Source: Mycobacterium asiaticum
GTDB lineage: Bacteria > Actinomycetota > Actinomycetes > Mycobacteriales > Mycobacteriaceae
Direction: 5' to 3'
Length of the DNA stretch: 64,000 nt
Assembly (NCBI RefSeq): GCF_001673365.1
Contig: NZ_LZLS01000097.1
Span: 97,348-161,347 of the forward strand
The position numbers and the translations under genes are program-made. The notes beneath the pieces were generated by a model, which ran no database searches, was not told where the DNA came from, and saw only the letters and a program-made list of their open reading frames with translations. The stretch's first letter is position 1; each line of letters opens with the position of its first letter. This document shows positions 17,430 to 27,900 of this stretch, one piece after another.

Positions 17430-18133
17430 AGCTTCTCCTCCGACGCCTGCACGTACACGATTCCCTGCCCCACGCATCTGAGTTGCATCGCTTCACCCGA
17501 TCCGCGTCCCACCGCGTCACGCCAGGACATCGCCGTTTTCAGCTCGGTCTGCACGTTGCCGTATACGCCGACAAAGGCTTGCGGGTCAACCACAATCGGC
17601 TCGGGACCGCCGACCTGAAGTTCGAGCACTCCGCCGTGTGAGAGCAGGACCGCTTCGCCGTGCCCGGACAACTGCGTCGTGAACAGACCCTGCCCGGTAA
17701 GCGCGCCGCTGGCCGCGCCGCGCAGCATGCCCATCATTCCGCCACCGCCGCCGCCACCGGAACTGCTGGTAACCGAGACGACCGAGGATTGCAGTCCGGC
17801 CGTATTGGCAAGCAACCGTGAGGCTTCCACGCGCAACACGCCGCCGGGCTGGATGTTGACGACGTGGACTTCCAGGCCGGCGTAGCCGTAGTGCGCCTCA
17901 CCCGTGCCCTGGGCGATCATGGTGCGCTCGTATTCGCCCTGCATGACGCGCCCGGCGAGGCGGGCCATGCCACCCATGCCGCCCATGCCCATTTGCGCCC
18001 CGCCGGGGACTTGGTGGGGCGAGAACGCGACGTCGCCGGTGTAGAAAAGCATTGCGCCGGTGCGGGCCACCACGCCGCCGGCTTGCCCGACATTGACCTT
18101 GACGACCTTGGAGTTGACCTTTTCGAAGACCAT
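17426..18133 (-). CDS. AIM24-family protein (second of three)
   Basis: A 235-aa AIM24 protein starting MVFEKVNSKVVKVN. It has the strand LFYTGDVAFSPHQ, the glycine-methionine stretch GGAQMGMGGMGGM (about residues 46-58) and a poly-Gly run near 130. Later come GQGLFTTQLSGHGEAVL, VDPQAFVGV and SGEAMQLRCVGQG. The repeated G-x-G-E strands are the family fingerprint. It begins 8 nt after the stop of the first AIM24 gene. The low-complexity Gly/Met segments differ from both neighbours. Confidence 0.83.
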   Translation of the reverse strand: MVFEKVNSKVVKVNVGQAGGVVARTGAMLFYTGDVAFSPHQVPGGAQMGMGGMGGMARLAGRVMQGEYERTMIAQGTGEAHYGYAGLEVHVVNIQPGGVLRVEASRLLANTAGLQSSVVSVTSSSGGGGGGGMMGMLRGAASGALTGQGLFTTQLSGHGEAVLLSHGGVLELQVGGPEPIVVDPQAFVGVYGNVQTELKTAMSWRDAVGRGSGEAMQLRCVGQGIVYVQASEEKL

Positions 18134-18141
18134 CGGTGCCC

Positions 18142-18768
18142 CTACCGCTCGGCCGGTTGAATCGAGACCAGGCCCTGGCCTTCCCATTTCAGCGAGAACG
18201 CTTCACCGCTGCCCTGGCCGATGGCCGAGCGCCAGGAGATGTCGGTGATAAACGATTGCTGCATCTGGCCTTTCGCGCACACGAACGCGTCGGGGTCGAC
18301 CACCAGAGGGTACTGCGGAGACACCTCCAGGTGGATCAGCGGGCCGCCCGCGGAAAGCAACGCGACCTGCCCGTATCCGGAGACAACCGTGGTGAACAGG
18401 CCCTGACCGCCAGAGGCGGCGCCGCGGAGGCCGGTGAAGGTGACGTTGGTTTGCAACTTGCCCGACAAGGCCAGGAGCTGCCTGCTCTCGACCTGCAGCT
18501 GCTCGTTGTTGATGTCGATGATCGTGACGTTCTGGGCGTTGACCGCCAGATAGATTTTGCCGTGGCCGGTGCATTCCATCAGGCTCAACGCCTCGCCGGT
18601 GACGCGCTGCTTGAGGCCGGCCAGCATGCCCGAGCCGCCGCCGAAACCGGCGTTCTTGAAGTTAATGTTGCCCTCGTAGGCGACCATGGCGCCGGTCAGC
18701 GCCTTGATGCTGTCTCCGGTGAGGTGAGCCTCGATCACTTTCTTGTGCTGCTGATACAACTGCGCCAT
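18142..18768 (-). CDS. AIM24-family protein (first of three)
   Basis: A 208-aa protein that starts MAQLYQQHKKVIEA at ATG 18768 with GGGAG 8 nt upstream. It shows MVAYEGNINFKN, LSLMECTGHGKIYLA, GQGLFTTVVSGYGQVALLS, VDPDAFVCAKG and FSLKWEGQG, the same order of strands as the next gene, so the three arose by duplication. A longer open frame to 19155 is antisense to coding sequence of nothing credible and overlaps the macrodomain gene. It leads the three-gene AIM24 operon. Confidence 0.85.
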   Translation of the reverse strand: MAQLYQQHKKVIEAHLTGDSIKALTGAMVAYEGNINFKNAGFGGGSGMLAGLKQRVTGEALSLMECTGHGKIYLAVNAQNVTIIDINNEQLQVESRQLLALSGKLQTNVTFTGLRGAASGGQGLFTTVVSGYGQVALLSAGGPLIHLEVSPQYPLVVDPDAFVCAKGQMQQSFITDISWRSAIGQGSGEAFSLKWEGQGLVSIQPAER

Positions 18769-18934
18769 GTACGCTCCCGACCCTGTTGGCTTACCAGCGC
18801 AAACGATATCCGATCGGGGGGCCTGGGTCACGAATAGTGATGTGGTGTTAGTTGCTAATTGAGCTGCCGTTGCGGCGTGGTGGTGTTGAGGCGAGCCCGT
18901 TGTCGACGCTGTCGGAACCGACGGCCGTTGCGAG

Positions 18935-19504
18935 CTATTTTTGGACGGGCCCGGGTGGTTTGGGCAAGAGTGACGCGATTTGCTCAAGCACCAAGTCATG
19001 CCCACCCCGACCGAAGGCCACCAATCTGACCACTTCGACGCGGGTGTTGGAAGCGGCGATAGTCTCGATCGCTGCCGCAATGGCATCGCGTCCAGGCCAG
19101 CCGAAGCTTCCCGTGCTGATGAGCGGAAAGGCCACGTCTCGAGCGCCGAGGCCATCGGCGACCTCCAGAGAACGGCGATAGCAAGATTCCAAGAGCGAGC
19201 GATCGCGCTGCCCGGCTTTGTAGTTGGGACCGACGGTGTGAATTACCCATCGGGCGGGTAGCTCGCCCGCCGTCGTCCATCCGGCGTCGCCTGTAGCAAG
19301 CCCGTGAGGAAATCGCTCAATGCACTCGCGCAAGATGGCGGGGCCACCTACACGGTGAATCGCTCCGTCTACACCACCGCCACCGCGCATTGCGTTGTTC
19401 GCCGCGTTGACTATCGCGTCGACGTGCTGCTCGGCGATGTTTCCTTCAACTGCAGCAATGGTGGGCACCGGGTCAGTATCCGCCGAACCGCTTGCCAAGA
19501 ACAT
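18935..19504 (-). CDS. Macrodomain protein (ADP-ribose / O-acetyl-ADP-ribose binding)
   Basis: A 189-aa single macrodomain. The signature GNIAEQHVDAIVNAANN and GGGGVDGAIHRVGG contains the Asn and His/Gly residues that contact ADP-ribose, and LISTGSFGWP is the second phosphate loop. Such proteins remove ADP-ribose or hydrolyse O-acetyl-ADP-ribose. It lies 166 nt upstream of the AIM24 operon on the same strand, so it may be co-transcribed. Near the Ter cluster it could process an ADP-ribose-like product. No DarT toxin gene was found beside it. Confidence 0.9.
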   Translation of the reverse strand: MFLASGSADTDPVPTIAAVEGNIAEQHVDAIVNAANNAMRGGGGVDGAIHRVGGPAILRECIERFPHGLATGDAGWTTAGELPARWVIHTVGPNYKAGQRDRSLLESCYRRSLEVADGLGARDVAFPLISTGSFGWPGRDAIAAAIETIAASNTRVEVVRLVAFGRGGHDLVLEQIASLLPKPPGPVQK

Positions 19505-19713
19505 CTATCATCAGTTTCGCGATGACACATCGCGGCGAAACCAGATCCTGGACGGGTAGGTTGCCGCTTGGCCATGCGTGCGTATATGGGTTGAAATTGG
19601 CGACGGGCTTGTCCAGAACTATGAAGGCCAAGTTTGGATGTCGACGTGCAATAGGCCTGCGGGCGACTTGATCTATTTGCTGTGTACCTTGCTGCCATGC
19701 CTCGGAACTGACG

Positions 19714-22700
19714 ATGCCTGAGTCACGTAAACCGTTGCCGCCTGCCTTCGACGCCGCCCACCGCATTCTCGTGGAGCAGGGACCGCAGCCGGCATCCACA
19801 CTTGTCGAGCAACTTCGAGCGGCAGGTTTCCACCAACGGATCGAGCGGATCAATCGGCTTCCAGAGATTTTTCCGAACCGATTTCACCTGACGGTCCAAG
19901 GACTGATCTCGGTCACATCGACGGAAAATATCGAGGACGTTGAGGCCCCTTCCGACGATGACATACCCGTAGATGCCGACTGGTACCGAAAGACAAATGC
20001 GCGTCGCGTTTCGACCGACCGGGTCGCCGTACTGGACATCGAAACGACGGGTTTGGACGCAATCAAGGATGACGTACTGCAGATCGCACTGGTTCGGCTA
20101 GATGGCAGTCCCATCGCCGATCTCGCCGTCCAGTCAAACACGAATAATACTGAGCTACAACGCTTTTCAATCAACGAAGCGCTGGTTTCGATGAGGGAAG
20201 CGCTGGATGGGATCGATGTTCTTGTCGGACATAACCTGCTCGCGTTCGATCGACCATTCCTTGAGAAGGTCGCCGAACGGGCAGGTGTCGCAGATTTACG
20301 GTTTCCGGTGTGTGTCGATAGCCTGCATCTGGCGACTCTCGTCGATGTTTCGATGCCCAACCGGTCGCTATTCGATCTCACTCACCGGTACGACATCGTC
20401 AACCACACTCCTCATAACGCTTTGTCGGACGCAACGGCTACCGCCGACGTTGTCCGACGGCTGCTCAACGAAATAGATATCAGCCAACCGAGTTGGCAGC
20501 TGGTGGTTGCGGCCCTTGAGGCGTTTGATCACCCGTTGACAGCCCTAATGCCAGTGCTCACCGCGGCACCTCAACTCACGTCGCTGGAGCGCACCCCTGA
20601 CCCGTTGCTGAGGCCGACAGGGTCGCCTGCGCCGGACGCTTGGTCGGCAGCCCGCGACGACCTAGCGCTGCTGCAATCCCGACGTGGCTTACGGACGCGC
20701 CCGGCGCAGCGAGAAATGGCGCAGGCCGTCGCCGAGGTTTGCGACGGCGGCGGCTTGCTGGCGGTAGAAGCCCCGACCGGAACCGGGAAGTCGCTGGCCT
20801 ACCTGCTCCCGGCGCTCGGTCGTGCATCCCAGCCGGGACGGCCCGTGGTCGTCGCTACCGCAACCAAAGCGCTGCAAGGACAGCTCCGCGCAGAGGCGGC
20901 GCGCCTACACGACGAGGGGCTGCTGAGAGCTCCGTTCCGCCAACTCCAGGGCGTTGGCAATTACATCTGCGCGCGCGAACTCGAAGACGCCTTGTCCGAC
21001 CGGGACTCGTCACCACTCGCGATGGCGGTAGCGTTGCGCGCCATCGCGGACTCCCCGACCGGGACTTGGGACGACGTGACCGACGACGTCATCCGTCGTC
21101 GGGACGCACGCTATGCACGTACCCGTGCACGCCTGCGCACTAATGCGAGCGGGTGCGACCGCGCACGGTGCAGTTGGGCGCAGGTGTGTCCGCTCATGCA
21201 ACAGGTTGTCGACATCGAAAAGGCACCCGGCGTGGTCTCGGTGAACCACGCCCTCATCGCGAGCTGGGCCGGGATCGAGGCAGCGGGTGGCAGGGCGCCA
21301 GGAGACGTCCTCGCCGACGGCCGGGCGGACCTCGTGTTTGATGAGGCTCACGCCCTCGAAGACAGCTTGACTGCGGCCTGGACTCAGCGCGTCGACGCCC
21401 TCGAACTCCAGATTCTGGTAAACAGCCTGTCGCCTCGATCGAAGGTATTGCGCGAAGTGCGGTCACGAGCAGGCGCCGACGATGCCGTCCGGCGAAACAT
21501 CCAATCGCTCGGAGCCGCCGGCGCTGAAATCCAGAGATGCAGGGAAGAATTAGTCGAAACCATCGGCACGTATCTTCACGAATACGCGGGCGACTCAGAC
21601 TCGGCGGTACTTCGTATGGGGATCGTCACGGGCCGCCCGGAATTCCGAGACCTGCGACAGTCTGCATCCAGCGCGCGCTACTGGCTGATTCAGTTGAGGA
21701 AAGCTGTCGACGCGCTGCGCCAATCGCTCGGCGAAATCATCGGAGCAGGCTCCCAGAGACGGCGCCTCCGTGGCTATTCCGACCGGCTCGATACGGCGAT
21801 CGAGATGTTGAGCACCTTGAACGAGTTGCCGGATGACCACCTGTGGATCTACAAGATCGCGGTCGAGCCGGACAATCCCACAGCGTGGACCTACGAACGC
21901 ATACCTATTCACGTGTTTCCCCAGTTTCAGCAGCACATCGTGGACCAGACCCATTCGACCGTGCTGTGCTCGGCGACACTCACTGTGCAACACCGATTCG
22001 ACTACCTCGCTTCACGATTGGGAATCCGGATCGACAGCGAGCCGACCGAAAATGGTTTCCGGGCACTGACGCTGCCATCGCCGTTCGACTACGCCAAGCA
22101 ATCCCTGGTGATCCTGACTAACCATCTGCCGGTGCCGATTCCTTCGAACGAGCGTGAATTTTGCGAAGACATGGCCGCGGATCAGGCCGGATTTCTTTCC
22201 CTCTCGGGGGGTAGGACACTCACCTTGTTCACAGCTCGCAGACGAATGGAAACGGTTGCTGCGCAAGTCAAGACGCAGTCGGCAGAACTGGCCAAGCACG
22301 GTGTCGAGCTGCTAGTCCAGGGCGAGCAAGGCCGATCGCAGATCTTGCACAGGTTTCGATCCGAACTCGGAACGGTCCTCTACGGCCTGAAGTCCTACTG
22401 GGAAGGTTTCGATGCCCCCGGCGAAACTCTTTCCTACCTGTTCCTCGAGAAGCCGCCTTACCCGCATCCAGATGATCCGCTCATCGCTGCCCGACAGCGG
22501 GCGATTGCCGAACGCGGCGGCGACCCGTTCCTCGACTACGTACTTCCAATGACCGCAATGCAATTCACTCAGGGATTCGGCCGGCTGATCCGCAGCGAAG
22601 ACGACAAAGGCGCTGCCCTGGTGTGTGACCGACGCCTGCATGCCCCCACGCAGGCGCAACACGTGATCCTCGGATCGTTGCCCAACCCCGCTGTCCACGA

Positions 22701-24951
22701 AGCCTCCGACCGCGACGATGCCTGGATTCGGGCAATCGAGTTCGTCACCGGATCACCGCCCGACCTCGCGGCCGCGCTGACGTTAAACCGCGATGACGTC
22801 ACCCAACTTCTCGAAGATTTGCGACTCCTTCCCGGCGAGGAACCGACGGCAAAACTCGTCGAAGCCGCCGAGAAGCTGTTTGGGATTCCCGCACTGCACC
22901 CCAAGCAACTCGACGTCATGCGCGCGTTCCTTGACGGCAAAGACTTCCTTGCGGTGCTGCCCACCGGGTTCGGCAAGTCGGTGTGTTATCAATTGCCTGC
23001 GCTGCTGACGCCCGAGGCACGTGCGACGGTCATCGTGTCCCCACTGGTGGCGCTTATCAAGGATCAACTAAACGACCTGCGGGGCCGTCGCGGCATCCGA
23101 CCGGTCCAGGGCATCACCGGCACGACGTCCCGGGTAGTACAGACCGAGATCTTGCGTGACATCGCCGACGGGCGCGTAAGGCTCCTCTATGTCTCCCCGG
23201 AACGACTGGCCCGCGACCCGGTGCTGCGGGGGGCGTTGAGCCGCCAGCAACTCAACCGCGTCGTTGTTGACGAGGCGCACTGCATTTCAGTGTGGGGTCA
23301 CGATTTCCGTCCGGAATTCCGGCAAGTCCCCTCTTCGGTCGCCACCTTCGCCACGCGTCCGCCACGCGCCGGCCTCACCGCCACAGCGACCCGCGAGGTC
23401 GAATCCGACATCAACACCTCTTTGCAGATGCGCGACCCGGTTTTGTTACGAGAACCAAGCGACCGACCGAACCTGCGTTTCCGGGTCACCCTATGCAGCA
23501 GCGACCGGGAGCGAAGCCGCGAGCTGCTGCGGTTCGTCACCTGGGCCGACCCTAAACCGGGGATCGTGTACGTCACCCGTCGCGCACTCGCCGAAGAGGT
23601 CGCGGCGCTACTGCGGCGCGCCGGCCACGCCGCGCGGGCCTATCACGCAGGGATGGTTCCTGAACAGCGCGACGCGGTCCAAGAGGATTTCGACTCCGAC
23701 ACCGCGCGAATCATCGTCGCCACCAAGGCGTTCGGTATGGGGATCAATAAGCCGAACATCGGCTGGGTCGTCCATTACGACCTGCCGGACTCTCTGGACG
23801 GCTACGCCCAAGAATCGGGCCGGGCCGCGCGACAGCGGGACCTGACCGGCGACTGTCTGCTGCTGTACACCAGGCGTGACATCGGTTTTCGCAAGGGGCT
23901 GGTCAGTTCCCACGAGTCCAAGACGGACGCCGAGCTCGCCCAGCGCCTGCTCACCGCGCTCTGGGACTGCCCAAAGCGCGGCAACAGTCGGGTCTTCGAC
24001 GTCGACGTACTGGGCGACGCATTGGGCATCGATGACGACGAGCTCAACGTGAATCTCGCCCGCCTCGAACGGGTGGGCGCGCTCAAGCAGGGACTGGATT
24101 GTTCTGCCCGCGGAATGGTCGACGTCGGTTCAAAGGAACCCGACTCACCTGACGAGTGCCGTCTTTTCCGCGAACTCTTCTACCAGGTACACCGGGCCCG
24201 TCCGAACGTCCGTATTCAAATCGATTTTCAGAAATTGCAACAAGAGCGTGGCTACGATCCGGACGACTTGGAGCAACAACTCATCGCGTGGAGCCTGGAT
24301 CGGCTCGTCACCTTCTCCAGTTCTCGCAGGCTTCGCCGAGTCGAGTTGTTCGACAGGATCGCGCCCCGCGAAGAGTTGATCAGAGAATCGGCGCGCTGGA
24401 ACGCTTGGCAACGGCGGCGCCTGCAGGCGATGATCGACTACGCCGTGGACGCGTCGGTGTGTCGGAGGGTGACCGTAGCCAAGCATTTCGGTGACGTCGT
24501 CGCCGACTGCGCCAGCCGCGGCATCACACCGTGCGACGTTTGCAACGCAGAGCCGGCACCGTGGTCGTTGGTACCGGATCACCTAGTCGCCGATCCCGAA
24601 ACGCTGATCAACCCCCAGCTGATCGTCCTGCAATCCGTTGCGTGGGCGACGAGCTACAAACGCGGTCACTATGGCGAGGCGAGCCTACAGGCGGCGGTTT
24701 TGGGCAAAGAGTCGCTCGGGGAAGGGCGGCCGCTCGGCCAGGGAGTGCTCAGCTGTCCGCAATTTGGCGCTCTTCGGCATGTCCGCAACGGCGAGAAACG
24801 CTGGACTAGCGCGCTGAACCAGTGCCTCGCTCAGGGCCTGGTCGAGCGTCGGACCGTGCAACGCGATAGTTCTTCAAGTCAGTATCAGACGGTCGTCTTG
24901 ACCGAGTTCGGCGCCCAAAACCTCGGAGTTGTACTGACGCAAGATGATTGA
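19714..24951 (+). CDS. Giant fusion: DEDDh exonuclease - DinG/XPD-type helicase - RecQ helicase
   Basis: A 1745-aa protein joining three DNA-processing modules. After a short winged-helix-like N-terminus comes a DnaQ-like 3'-5' exonuclease with DIETTG (about 108), HNLLAFD (about 173) and HNALSDA (about 234). A DinG/XPD-type SF2 helicase follows, with Walker A PTGTGKS (about 353), DEAH (543-546) and four Cys for a 4Fe-4S cluster (419, 481, 486, 492). The RecQ part has PTGFGKS (1083-1089), DEAH (1186-1189), ESGRAARQ (about 1367) and a RecQ-type zinc motif ending CDVC (about 1607). All catalytic residues look intact. It overlaps the next gene by 8 nt. XPD/DinG unwinds 5'-3' and RecQ 3'-5', so the protein may open a duplex in both directions while degrading one strand. 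Defence is inferred from context. Confidence 0.9.
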   Translation: MPESRKPLPPAFDAAHRILVEQGPQPASTLVEQLRAAGFHQRIERINRLPEIFPNRFHLTVQGLISVTSTENIEDVEAPSDDDIPVDADWYRKTNARRVSTDRVAVLDIETTGLDAIKDDVLQIALVRLDGSPIADLAVQSNTNNTELQRFSINEALVSMREALDGIDVLVGHNLLAFDRPFLEKVAERAGVADLRFPVCVDSLHLATLVDVSMPNRSLFDLTHRYDIVNHTPHNALSDATATADVVRRLLNEIDISQPSWQLVVAALEAFDHPLTALMPVLTAAPQLTSLERTPDPLLRPTGSPAPDAWSAARDDLALLQSRRGLRTRPAQREMAQAVAEVCDGGGLLAVEAPTGTGKSLAYLLPALGRASQPGRPVVVATATKALQGQLRAEAARLHDEGLLRAPFRQLQGVGNYICARELEDALSDRDSSPLAMAVALRAIADSPTGTWDDVTDDVIRRRDARYARTRARLRTNASGCDRARCSWAQVCPLMQQVVDIEKAPGVVSVNHALIASWAGIEAAGGRAPGDVLADGRADLVFDEAHALEDSLTAAWTQRVDALELQILVNSLSPRSKVLREVRSRAGADDAVRRNIQSLGAAGAEIQRCREELVETIGTYLHEYAGDSDSAVLRMGIVTGRPEFRDLRQSASSARYWLIQLRKAVDALRQSLGEIIGAGSQRRRLRGYSDRLDTAIEMLSTLNELPDDHLWIYKIAVEPDNPTAWTYERIPIHVFPQFQQHIVDQTHSTVLCSATLTVQHRFDYLASRLGIRIDSEPTENGFRALTLPSPFDYAKQSLVILTNHLPVPIPSNEREFCEDMAADQAGFLSLSGGRTLTLFTARRRMETVAAQVKTQSAELAKHGVELLVQGEQGRSQILHRFRSELGTVLYGLKSYWEGFDAPGETLSYLFLEKPPYPHPDDPLIAARQRAIAERGGDPFLDYVLPMTAMQFTQGFGRLIRSEDDKGAALVCDRRLHAPTQAQHVILGSLPNPAVHEASDRDDAWIRAIEFVTGSPPDLAAALTLNRDDVTQLLEDLRLLPGEEPTAKLVEAAEKLFGIPALHPKQLDVMRAFLDGKDFLAVLPTGFGKSVCYQLPALLTPEARATVIVSPLVALIKDQLNDLRGRRGIRPVQGITGTTSRVVQTEILRDIADGRVRLLYVSPERLARDPVLRGALSRQQLNRVVVDEAHCISVWGHDFRPEFRQVPSSVATFATRPPRAGLTATATREVESDINTSLQMRDPVLLREPSDRPNLRFRVTLCSSDRERSRELLRFVTWADPKPGIVYVTRRALAEEVAALLRRAGHAARAYHAGMVPEQRDAVQEDFDSDTARIIVATKAFGMGINKPNIGWVVHYDLPDSLDGYAQESGRAARQRDLTGDCLLLYTRRDIGFRKGLVSSHESKTDAELAQRLLTALWDCPKRGNSRVFDVDVLGDALGIDDDELNVNLARLERVGALKQGLDCSARGMVDVGSKEPDSPDECRLFRELFYQVHRARPNVRIQIDFQKLQQERGYDPDDLEQQLIAWSLDRLVTFSSSRRLRRVELFDRIAPREELIRESARWNAWQRRRLQAMIDYAVDASVCRRVTVAKHFGDVVADCASRGITPCDVCNAEPAPWSLVPDHLVADPETLINPQLIVLQSVAWATSYKRGHYGEASLQAAVLGKESLGEGRPLGQGVLSCPQFGALRHVRNGEKRWTSALNQCLAQGLVERRTVQRDSSSSQYQTVVLTEFGAQNLGVVLTQDD

Positions 24952-27900
24952 GAAGCGAATAAGCCACCAGCTACTGAATACCGGTGAACTGATCCTCACC
25001 CCGAATGAGCGCACGGCACTCGCGTTGCCTGAGCACACCGCGACGGTCACCATCGATTTAGAGGGTGAGGAGTTCGTCGCACAATGGAGTTCTCGCAGCC
25101 GCAAACTCAGCGGCGAAGTGCTCTTAGAGCGGCTGCAGGACTATGGCCAAGAAGACGGCCTGTTGCGTCTGCGCCTTGTCGGTCAGGTGTACCGACTGGT
25201 GCTACTGCCACCAGGCACGGCAATGCAATTCAAAAGCAAAGTCGACTCGCGGACTACGAAGAAGAACGCCGCCCGCAAGAGTCGTAAGAAGACGGTGGAC
25301 CGGCAGTTCCATCCCGACTCTGAATACGATTGGAACGCAAAGGAAAACGGTGCCGTCGGCTTCCTGAAGCCAGCGCGGGACCTGCTAAGCGAGCAACTGA
25401 CGGCCGCCGGCTTCGACACCTTAGAGTTGGTGAAGCTACGACTTCAGGGCGAGAGACTGGCTACCCTGGATAACTTCACCGAACTGCTCGCTGTCGATAT
25501 AGCCAACGTCGAACGTATGCCACACCAGGAAGCCGTTGCCCGACACGCACTTTCGAAATTGCGTGGACGGGCGATACTGGCTGACGAGGTCGGACTCGGC
25601 AAGACCATCGAGGCTGGGTTCGCCGTCAAAGAGCTGACGCTGCGCGGCCTGGCGAAACGCGTACTCATCCTATGTCCCGCGACACTGCGCGAGCAGTGGC
25701 GCGACGAGATGAGCAGCAAGTTCGATCTGAGCTTCGATGTGGCGCACACCAGCCTCCAAGTGCGCGACCAAGAAAAGCTAATCCTCACCCTGGATTTAGG
25801 CGTGCGTGCGTTAACGGCCCTCACCAAGAGACCGTGGGACGTCGTCATCGTCGACGAGGCGCACCGGGTCGCGGGCTCGGGCGCTCGTAAGCGACGCGAA
25901 CTGGTCACGGCATTGACGGGTGCATGCCGGTACGCCCTTTTCCTGACCGCCACGCCGATCCAAAACGATCTGCTGGAGTTGTACCGTCTGATCGAGCTGC
26001 TCCGGCCCGGAACCTTCACCTCCGTCAGCGAATTCAAGCGGCAGTACATGCGCGGCAACGACCCCCGCACTCCAAAGGATCCTGCGGCGTTGCGGCGCCT
26101 GATCAGCAGTGCGATGGTCCGTACGACACGAGCTCAGGCTGGAGTGGACCGCGTCGTCCGCCGACCTGTTGACGTGCCAATTGATCTTGGACCGCGCGAG
26201 CGTGAACTCTACGCGTTGAGCACCGAACTGCTCAGGAACGTCATGCGCGATCCGGGCGATAGCATGCGCCGACGAAGTCTTGCGCTGCGCTTGACCGCCA
26301 GCCCATTTTCGATGGGCACAACGGCGCTGCGCATGGCCGACCGGCATCCTGATCCAGTGGTGCGTGATGCGCTGCAAGAGGTCGGTCATCTCGCCATGGA
26401 CATTCAATGCTCCGCGCGCGAGGACACCGCGTTGCGCATCACCAGTGAATGGGTGCGCAACCACGGCCGAGTGCTGATTTTTACCCAGCACACCGATACC
26501 GTCACCGGACTGTTGCGCCGTCTTGCGGCGGAAGGGCTCGATGCGCGCGCGTTCCACGGATCGATGTCGGCCACTGAGCGCGCCGCAACCGTCGCTGCGT
26601 TCCGCGCCGGTGAAGCGCCGATCATGATCTCGACGGACGCCGGCGCCGAAGGTCAGAATCTTCAGTTCTGCAATTGCGTGCTTAACTACGACCTCCCGTG
26701 GAACCCGATGCGCATCGAGCAACGCATTGGCCGGGTAGACCGCCTCACGCAACCCTGTGACGAGGTGTTCGTGGCAAATCTATACGCGCGCGGCACGATT
26801 GACGAGCAGGTTTATCGTCTGCTCGCCGAAAAACTACGGATGTTCGAGCTGCTGTTCGGACAGGTCACGACGATCCTGGGCGAACTGGACGAGTCGAAGT
26901 CCGTGACGTTTGAATCGCGCGTCCTCGAGGCACTATTCGCCGAAGATGACTCCCGTATGAAGCGGCTGCTGTCGCAGTTGGGGTCCGAACTTGCTGATGC
27001 ACGTCGGCGTGCGTCGACGTTGATCGCCGCCGACACTACGCTGAGCAGTTGGATGGCGGCCGCGTTCGAACATCGCAAGGAACTCGGCAAGGCCGGCAGC
27101 AACGAACTTGCGCCCGAAGTCGCTGAGCGAACGCGGATCCGTCAGCGAAACGTGCAAAGTTGGGTGCGCAAGGTATTGAAAGCTCTTGATGCACAGACGA
27201 TTCACGATACCGGCGACGGCGAAGGCGCGTTCCTCACGGTTCAGTTCGACGATGTGGTCGCCAAGGAGCTCGGCAATCGGACATTGCTGCACATCGCGTT
27301 TGATCGACTCGGCATGGAACAGCACGCGGATGCCGAACTATGTGCGGTCGGATCGCCGGTGTTCGAGGAGCTGTTGGGACTGCTCAAGGAGCGCGGCGAC
27401 ATGCACGCGACAGTCCCGATCGTTCCCGACGACCCAGGCCCGAGCCCGTTGCGCTATAGCCCCGACCTAACGCTCGTTGAGCGGCGCTTCGTCCCTCCCG
27501 GCTCGTGGAGCGGACAGGCAACTTTCCGGACAACCATCGGCGAGGCAGAGTCGACCGAATACGTCGTCACCGCAGATATCAACGCAAACAAGAGGACTCG
27601 TATGCCTCGCCGCCCCTTGGCGGACGGCGAGCGCCTGCCTGCGGTATTCGGCAAACCTGCGGAGGTGATTACCGAATTTGAGCGCGTCGCGGCCGAAACC
27701 CTCGACGCCTTACGAGAGGACATGGTCGAGGAAGTCTCAACCGAGCGCAACCGCGAACTGCTGAGGATTCAGGCTGGTTACAACGCGCAGATCAGCGAGG
27801 CCACACCACAAGACCAGGTGCGCTTACGTAGTGCACTAGCCGCTGAAGAGCAGCGGCTCACCCGCGTTCCCGATATCCGGGCGCGGGCCAAATTGCTGGC

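Noticed and set aside
18769..19155. N-terminal extension of the first AIM24 gene
   Set aside because: The upstream part lies opposite the known end of the macrodomain frame in another phase and looks random; ATG 18768 has a good ribosome-binding site.
19473..19853. Minus-strand frame with protein-like tail (RRHPNLAFIVLDKP) between the macrodomain gene and the giant gene
   Set aside because: The last 60 codons look plausible, but the rest is antisense to the giant gene, the end overlaps the macrodomain gene and no family is recognised. A degraded relic, possibly of a toxin paired with the macrodomain, cannot be excluded.
18935..24951. DarTG-type toxin-antitoxin, suggested by the macrodomain protein
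   Set aside because: No DarT-like ADP-ribosyltransferase gene is visible beside it.
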